DNA of 11,092 nt from the NCBI GenBank assembly GCA_903886985.1, contig CAISOI010000180.1:1-11092 (forward strand), read 5' to 3'. The notes beneath the pieces were generated by a model, which was not told the DNA's origin, ran no database searches, and saw only the letters and a program-made list of their open reading frames with translations. A program made the position numbers and the translations under genes. Below are positions 6,745 through 11,092 of the stretch, one piece after another (position 1 is the first letter of the stretch; each line of letters starts with the position of its first letter). This DNA is from an uncultured Chthonomonas sp. (GTDB lineage: Bacteria > Armatimonadota > Chthonomonadetes > Chthonomonadales > CAJBBX01).

Positions 6745-7065
6745 ATGAGTGCCGGAGTAGAAGTGCTGGAGCCGGAAGTAATAGAAACGCCGGAAGATGT
6801 AAAAGATGTCGAGGAAAATGATACAGGACTGCCGCCCATCTATGGTCGATGTCCGGTCTGCAACAAACCGCTCTTCCCACGAGATAGGATGACGGGCCAA
6901 CTACGAGTACCACCTGTTGGAACGGGATACGAATCACGTGCGAAATGCGGAGGTTGTGGGACCATTTTGGTCTATCAAGGAGGTGGTAATTGGCGACCAC
7001 TTTCCGAAGCCGATATCACGGATGAAGACAAACAAGCAGATAGTTTTGATCGCCTGATTCAATAG
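6745..7065 (+). CDS. Small acidic zinc-ribbon protein, function unknown
   Basis: This is a 106-residue cytoplasmic protein with no signal peptide or membrane span. Residues 1-30 are very acidic and probably disordered. CPVC (36-39) and CGGC (68-71) form a Cys4 zinc ribbon with an insert containing RDRMTGQLRVPPVGTGYESR. The C-terminus is again acidic. I do not recognise the family; such proteins often bind nucleic acid or RNA polymerase or serve as zinc carriers. GGAGG (6733-6737) lies 7 bases before the ATG, a strong ribosome site. It diverges from the second ECF operon across 151 bases and has its own terminator, so it is probably monocistronic and might share regulation with that operon. 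Confidence 0.8.
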   Translation: MSAGVEVLEPEVIETPEDVKDVEENDTGLPPIYGRCPVCNKPLFPRDRMTGQLRVPPVGTGYESRAKCGGCGTILVYQGGGNWRPLSEADITDEDKQADSFDRLIQ

Positions 7066-7073
7066 AAATGCTA

Positions 7074-7109
7074 AGACCGGCTCCATTTGGAAGCCGGTCT
7101 ATTTATTTT
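7074..7109 (+). terminator. Rho-independent terminator after the zinc-ribbon gene
   Basis: AGACCGGCT (7074-7082) pairs with AGCCGGTCT (7092-7100). The stem extends inward by CC/GG with one bulged A (7091) and an ATTT loop. ATTTATTTT follows. The 3' end overlaps the stop codon of the convergent PHP gene by two bases (7099-7100), so it may also act on that transcript. Confidence 0.85.
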
Positions 7110-7938
7110 GCCTCAGATTTTCCAAAAGTGCATAGGGTGCTGGATCGGTGCCAATTACGTGCCCCAAAAACACTTTAGGTTTCGCATCCCCGTGGAAGTC
7201 TGATCCTCCCGTTGTCAACAGACCTGCATTCGCTGCCATCGCCGCATATTCATCGCAGCGTTCGGGCGAATAGAGATTGTAACAACACTCCATTCCGTCC
7301 AGCCCCATCTCGGCAAACTGAAATAGTTCCGATTGAAGAACCGAGTCGTCCAACTTCACCGAACTCGGATGCGCCATTACGGCTTTTCCACCCGCTGAGT
7401 GAATGAGATCAATTCCCTCTTGAAGAGAAATCTTGTCCTTTGGAACATGGGCGAGTGCCCCATCCTTCAAATAAGTCTCGAACGCCTCTGCACTGCTCGA
7501 TGCTAACTTCTTTCGCACAAGCGCCGCAGCAAGATGTGGACGCCCGATCTGTCCACCGCGAGATTCTCTCTCAACATCTGCCATAGAAATATCAAATCCA
7601 AGCGACTGAAGTTTCTCGACAATGCGCACATTCCGCTGGAGCCGATTGTGTTTTAGCAGAGTCAGGCGATCCGAAAGAGTTTTCGAAGAGGGATCAATGT
7701 CATACCCAAGCATATGAAATCGCCCTGAGGTGTATTCCACGGCTAACTCGATGCCCGGAATAAGCTCGAGACCTATGTGTTGTGCCGCTTCCACAGCCTC
7801 GGCGATGCCATCAACCGTATCGTGGTCTGTGACGGCTAGCGCGTCCAAACCAATTTGCGACGCAAGAGTCACTAACTCGGTCGGGGTCAGCGAACCATCT
7901 GAGGCTGTCGTATGGGCGTGCATGTCGATTCCGGGCAT
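7099..7938 (-). CDS. PHP-domain phosphoesterase, YciV/RNase AM-like
   Basis: This is a 279-residue metal-dependent phosphoesterase of the PHP superfamily, near full length for the family. Motifs in order: HAH (H7, H9), TDHDT (37-41, metal ligands D38 and H39), PGIE (E64), H75, GRPH (132-135), MAHP (H190) and GGSDFHG (D247, H249). This set and the CCYNLYSP segment match the YciV/TrpH group, which hydrolyses 3',5'-nucleoside bisphosphates or trims the 5' ends of rRNA; the exact substrate here is inferred. The frame is open a further 24 codons to 8010, but ATG 7938 is right: GGAG (complement of 7944-7947) lies 5 bases upstream and the extension is only translated repeat. It faces away from the kinase gene. 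Confidence 0.88.
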   Translation of the reverse strand: MPGIDMHAHTTASDGSLTPTELVTLASQIGLDALAVTDHDTVDGIAEAVEAAQHIGLELIPGIELAVEYTSGRFHMLGYDIDPSSKTLSDRLTLLKHNRLQRNVRIVEKLQSLGFDISMADVERESRGGQIGRPHLAAALVRKKLASSSAEAFETYLKDGALAHVPKDKISLQEGIDLIHSAGGKAVMAHPSSVKLDDSVLQSELFQFAEMGLDGMECCYNLYSPERCDEYAAMAANAGLLTTGGSDFHGDAKPKVFLGHVIGTDPAPYALLENLRQNK

Positions 7939-7957
7939 AATTACTCCGCTGTGGAAA

Positions 7958-7975
7958 GATATTGATATTGATATT
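7958..7975. repeat. Hexanucleotide tandem repeat (GATATT) x3
   Basis: Three exact copies of GATATT lie 20-37 bases upstream of the PHP start. On the minus strand they supply TATCAA, which falls in the -10 position of the candidate promoter. Confidence 0.8.
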
Positions 7976-7990
7976 GAAAGACTTTGACAA
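7962..7990 (-). promoter_or_regulatory. Candidate promoter for the PHP gene
   Basis: On the minus strand TTGTCA (complement of 7985-7990, five of six consensus bases) is followed after 17 bases by TATCAA (complement of 7962-7967, four of six). Transcription would start ~17 bases before the ATG, just ahead of the GGAG ribosome site. Confidence 0.45.
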
Positions 7991-8079
7991 GGTACCGCTT
8001 CGTACATCATTAATCAATCATACGAACGGGGGCCAAAATGATCTAAAGGAAGATCTGGCCGAATTACCATGAGTTGTAC

Positions 8080-8108
8080 TTAAAACTGTAACAGTTGAGA
8101 AGGATAAT
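8080..8108 (+). promoter_or_regulatory. Candidate promoter with operator for the ribulokinase gene
   Basis: TTAAAA (8080-8085, four of six) and GATAAT (8103-8108, five of six) are 17 bases apart. The inverted repeat AACTGT-A-ACAGTT (8084-8096) fills most of the spacer, a classic position for a repressor site. This would make kinase expression inducible, perhaps by its sugar; no regulator gene is in the window. The leader is ~47 bases. Confidence 0.45.
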
Positions 8109-8161
8109 AGCGATCTCAAAACGAACGTATCGAGTATAGAATACATAAGAAAGGACTGGCA

Positions 8162-9808
8162 ATGAGCTCTTCAAAGTATGTTATCGGTGTAGATGTTGGA
8201 ACCGGCAGTGCTCGTGCCGGTCTCTTCGACACAAACGGCAAGCTCCTCAGCAGTGCGGTTGTCCCAATTCAAATGTGGCGCCCACGATTGGACTTTGTCG
8301 AACAATCCTCCGAAGATATCTGGAGATCGATCTGTAGCGCGGTTAAGACCGCCATCAGGAACTCAGATGTTCTCGTCGAATCCATCGTCGGAATTAGCTA
8401 TGATGCCACCTGTTCTCTGGTAGTTTTGGACAAAGCCGGTGCCCCACTTGCTGTCAATGACGAAGGCATACATGATCGCAATATCATTGTCTGGATGGAC
8501 CACCGATCCATCGCCGAAACAGAAGCCATGAATGCCGGTGATCACGATGTCTTAAAGTTTGTGGGCGGCAAACTCTCGCCCGAAATGGAAATTCCCAAAC
8601 TCAAGTGGATCAAGACGCATCTCCCGAATACGTGGGCTAGCGCAGGCAAATTTTTCGATCTTGCAGATTTTTTGACCTTTCGCTCCACAGGAGTGGATGC
8701 ACGAAGCCTCTGCACCGTCGTCTGTAAATGGACCTTCCTCGGTCATGAAGGTAAGCACGGTCGATGGGACAAACGCTTCCTGAAGAAAGTCGATCTGGCG
8801 GACATTCTTGATGACCAAAAAGTGGTTGATGATGTTCGCCCTATGGGAGCCTTCCTCGGATATTTGACTCCGACATCCGCGAGCGAACTGGGACTCTCCA
8901 CGAACTGTGCTGTCGGTGTGGGAATCATCGATGCACATGCTGGAGGAGTCGGATTACTCGGTGCGGCATGGGAAGGCAAAGGTAAACCTCGGCTCGAAAC
9001 CCTTGAAAGTGCTCTTGCCCTCATTGGCGGAACTTCAAACTGCCACATGGCTGTCTCGCGCAAGCCTCGTTTCATAGACAGCATCTGGGGACCCTATTAC
9101 GGCGCGATGGTTCCCGGAATGTGGTTGACCGAGGGCGGGCAATCGGCAGCAGGAAGTGCAATCGACCATGTGATTGCGCAGCACCCCAACGCAGCAAGCC
9201 TTCTGAGCGTCGCCAAGAAACAGAAGTTGACAGTCTATGAGCTATTAAATGCCGAAGTTGCGCGGATTCAGGCCGAGGAGGATCGTGGCCCGGAAATCAC
9301 TCGGAACCTCCACATTCTTCCCGATTTCATCGGAAATCGCTCACCCAAGGCAGATCCGCACATTCGCGGAACCGTCGACGGTATCTCTCTCGATAGCTCA
9401 ATAACATCGCAAGCGATCCAATACTACGCCGCTATTCAGGCAGTCGCCTATGGCACTCGCGACATTATTCGAACAATGAATCGTGCGGGTTATGAAATCG
9501 ATACTATGTATGTCACGGGCGGCGGAACCAAGAATCCACTCTGGCTTCAGGAACACGCAGACGCCACAGGTTGTACCATAGTCCTTCCCAAAGAACCAGA
9601 TGCAGTTCTACTCGGTTCGGCGATTCTCGCGGCGGCAGCAGCAGGTGTTTACAAGGATGTCGTCTCTGCCATGCAGGGAATGTCTGGTGCTGGCGAGATT
9701 ATCAAGCCCAGAAAAGAAACAGCGCGTTATCACCGCGCTAAGTTCCGAGTATTCGAAGACCTCTATCGAGAACAAGCAGCACGCAAGGCGATTATGACGA
9801 GTTTCTAA
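8162..9808 (+). CDS. FGGY-family carbohydrate kinase, D-ribulokinase type
   Basis: This is a 548-residue sugar kinase of the FGGY family, cytoplasmic. The N-terminal ATPase fold begins VIGVDVGTGSARAGLFD (D11, G13-G15, phosphate 1 loop). WMDHRSIAE, GGKLSPEMEIPKLKW and DARSLCTVVCKWTFLGH are distinctive of the FGGY/YDR109C-type D-ribulokinases (the 5C_CHO kinase group) rather than xylulokinase or glycerol kinase. D257 in GIIDAHAGG is the likely catalytic base; GGGTKNPLW (from residue 453) is the C-terminal nucleotide-binding loop. Expected reaction: ATP plus D-ribulose gives D-ribulose 5-phosphate, feeding the pentose phosphate pathway; related pentuloses are possible. AAAGGA (8150-8155) is 6 bases before the ATG. 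An operator-like repeat lies in the candidate promoter, and a transporter gene follows after 118 bases. Confidence 0.9.
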   Translation: MSSSKYVIGVDVGTGSARAGLFDTNGKLLSSAVVPIQMWRPRLDFVEQSSEDIWRSICSAVKTAIRNSDVLVESIVGISYDATCSLVVLDKAGAPLAVNDEGIHDRNIIVWMDHRSIAETEAMNAGDHDVLKFVGGKLSPEMEIPKLKWIKTHLPNTWASAGKFFDLADFLTFRSTGVDARSLCTVVCKWTFLGHEGKHGRWDKRFLKKVDLADILDDQKVVDDVRPMGAFLGYLTPTSASELGLSTNCAVGVGIIDAHAGGVGLLGAAWEGKGKPRLETLESALALIGGTSNCHMAVSRKPRFIDSIWGPYYGAMVPGMWLTEGGQSAAGSAIDHVIAQHPNAASLLSVAKKQKLTVYELLNAEVARIQAEEDRGPEITRNLHILPDFIGNRSPKADPHIRGTVDGISLDSSITSQAIQYYAAIQAVAYGTRDIIRTMNRAGYEIDTMYVTGGGTKNPLWLQEHADATGCTIVLPKEPDAVLLGSAILAAAAAGVYKDVVSAMQGMSGAGEIIKPRKETARYHRAKFRVFEDLYREQAARKAIMTSF

Positions 9809-9912
9809 AATCGCCTGTCACGAAATGAGTAAATGTCCGTGTAAAATTTCAGAGGTACTCTTTGTCGAGTTCTTTGGAACCAAAATGCACTTTTTGCAAC
9901 CCCAATCCTTCT

Positions 9913-9929
9913 AAGGAGATTCCATATTG
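9913..9929 (+). promoter_or_regulatory. Strong ribosome binding site deciding a TTG start
   Basis: AAGGAGA (9913-9919) is 7 bases before TTG (9927-9929). The first in-frame ATG is 35 codons later and has no comparable site, so TTG is preferred. Confidence 0.75.
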
Positions 9930-11092
9930 GAACCCAACCAGAGCGCAGCTCAAAACGATCCTGAAATCCTTCAACAAGCACTAGCAGATCCCGTGCCGCC
10001 TCCTTCTGGTCCGCAAAGATCTGCAACCGGCATGACACTCCAACAATATGGATTTCTCGTTGCTGTAGGAGCCTTTGTAACCACTTTTGCCCAACAGAGA
10101 GTTCTCGGCAATCTGCCAACACTCTTCCTGTTAAAGAATTCATTTCACCTGAAGAAAGAAGATATTGCGTTCTTCTTCTTTGTCGCGACTTTCGCTTGGA
10201 ACATAAAACCGATTGCGGGAATCTTTACCGACGCTTTCCCACTCTTTGGTACCCGCCGCCGACACTACATGCTGATCGGCGCTCTCGTCTCCTCAGTCTG
10301 TTGGTTCGCAATGTCGATGCTCAAAAGCAGTTATGCAGCATTGCTGGCAATCTCAATTGCAGTCAACGTTAGTACCGTGTTTTCGAGTACGGTCATGGGT
10401 GGGCTCATGGTTGAGGCTGGTCAGGCATTTGATGCCCCAGGACGTATTTCTGCACTTCGTCAGGCTGTCCAGAGCGTGGCCCAAATTGGTGGACCATTTT
10501 TGGGTGGCTACCTCGCAGGACAGGTGTTTGGCTGGACCACTACAACGATGCTTGCAGCAGGATCATCGTTTGCACTCTTCATGGTTACTACCAAGTATCT
10601 CAAGGAGCGCAAGGTCGACCAAGCAGCAGCTCGTGCCGAGGTCTTGCTGGAGAGACCCAACTATCGTCCCGCTCCAGGCCTGTTGCTTGGACTAGGTGTC
10701 CTTGCGGTAATCGCGTTCCTACTAGTCACAAACAAAGACCTCCAGAGAATTGGAATATCGTTATTCGCACTCCATTCGATTTTGGATCTCATCCTTATTA
10801 TTCTTGCGCTCAACATTCGAAATAACGTCTTTATCCGAGCACAAAATCAACTCATCCAAATTCTTGCAAGCAAGACCCTCTGGATGGCAGTTGCGATGTT
10901 GTTCCTTGTCTATACAGTCCCTGGCTTTAATACTGCATTGACCTTTCAACAATCAGACGTTCTGAAAATGAGCACGGGTACGATCGGATTCCTGGGATCA
11001 TTAGAGGGCCTATTCGGGCTTGCAGCAGCTGGTCTATATGCGCTTTATTGTAGAAAGTTGAATCTACGAACAATGATCCTGATCGGGATTAG
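9927..11092 (+). CDS. Folate-biopterin (BT1)-type MFS transporter, 3' end outside window
   Basis: The reading frame stays open for 388 codons from a TTG start to the window edge. After a Pro/Gln-rich cytoplasmic lead of ~36 residues, hydrophobic segments alternate as in a major facilitator. The segment WNIKPIAGIFTDAFPLFGTRRRHY (starting at W91) matches the BT1/FBT signature W-x-KP-x2-G-x3-D-x-(F/V)P-(L/I)FG-xRRR-x-Y between helices 2 and 4. Family members carry folates and pterins in trypanosomatids, plants and cyanobacteria; many bacterial members have no known substrate. Its position 118 bases after a ribulokinase may mean pentulose or pentitol uptake, but the gap is long and no shared promoter is proven. 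About 60-100 residues are probably missing at the right edge. Confidence 0.8.
   Translation, partial: MEPNQSAAQNDPEILQQALADPVPPPSGPQRSATGMTLQQYGFLVAVGAFVTTFAQQRVLGNLPTLFLLKNSFHLKKEDIAFFFFVATFAWNIKPIAGIFTDAFPLFGTRRRHYMLIGALVSSVCWFAMSMLKSSYAALLAISIAVNVSTVFSSTVMGGLMVEAGQAFDAPGRISALRQAVQSVAQIGGPFLGGYLAGQVFGWTTTTMLAAGSSFALFMVTTKYLKERKVDQAAARAEVLLERPNYRPAPGLLLGLGVLAVIAFLLVTNKDLQRIGISLFALHSILDLILIILALNIRNNVFIRAQNQLIQILASKTLWMAVAMLFLVYTVPGFNTALTFQQSDVLKMSTGTIGFLGSLEGLFGLAAAGLYALYCRKLNLRTMILIGI

Noticed and set aside
7939..8010. Longer PHP protein starting at 8010
   Set aside because: The 24 extra residues are mostly a translated GATATT repeat and promoter sequence, and ATG 7938 has its own GGAG and begins right at the conserved fold.
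9876..9900. GGAACC upstream of the BT1 gene as an ECF -35 element
   Set aside because: No matching -10 occurs at 16-17 bases, so the hexamer alone is not evidence.
9805..10143. 112-codon minus-strand frame at the kinase-transporter junction
   Set aside because: It is a shadow of the BT1 transporter start; the plus frame carries the recognisable family signature and a strong ribosome site.
10860..10873. CTTGCAAGC motif inside the BT1 transporter, same core as the sigma-leader palindromes
   Set aside because: It encodes part of a transmembrane region and is a single copy in coding sequence, most likely chance.

Overview
The window looks like chromosome of a Gram-negative (or at least envelope-bearing, non-enteric) bacterium with roughly balanced base composition. 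It is dense with ECF sigma factors, exported helical proteins of unknown function and TTG start codons. This mix recalls Armatimonadota, Planctomycetota or similar deep-branching phyla, but there is no rRNA or universal marker, so the placement is only a guess. There are no mobile elements, CRISPR arrays, tRNAs or rRNAs, and no gene-free stretch longer than about 300 bases.

Layout, left to right: (1) the C-terminal end of a TlpA/thioredoxin-like protein, closed by a strong terminator; (2) an EntS-type (MFS_3) exporter with an operator-like inverted repeat upstream; (3) a plus-strand operon of an ECF sigma factor, a zinc-type anti-sigma factor and a small exported Spy/CpxP-like helical protein; (4) a 30-bp perfect palindrome serving as a probable bidirectional terminator; (5) a minus-strand operon converging on it, in transcription order an ECF sigma factor, a single-pass membrane protein that may be a non-canonical anti-sigma factor, an exported STN-domain protein ending in a zinc ribbon, and an exported protein with LTxEQ-like helical repeats; (6) a small acidic zinc-ribbon protein divergent from that operon; (7) a PHP-domain phosphoesterase (YciV/RNase AM-like) on the minus strand; (8) a divergent FGGY D-ribulokinase-type kinase, followed by (9) a folate-biopterin (BT1)-type transporter that runs off the right edge.

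The centre of interest is the 1847-6593 block. Two complete ECF signalling operons converge on one terminator. Each has a sigma factor translationally overlapped with a membrane protein and ends in an exported helical LTxEQ-type protein. The first resembles the CnrYXH/CpxP style of envelope sensing. The second has no canonical anti-sigma zinc motif and instead carries a stand-alone STN domain fused to a Cys4 zinc ribbon behind a signal peptide, an arrangement I do not recognise. The right third looks like ordinary metabolism, probably pentulose phosphorylation with a nearby transporter.
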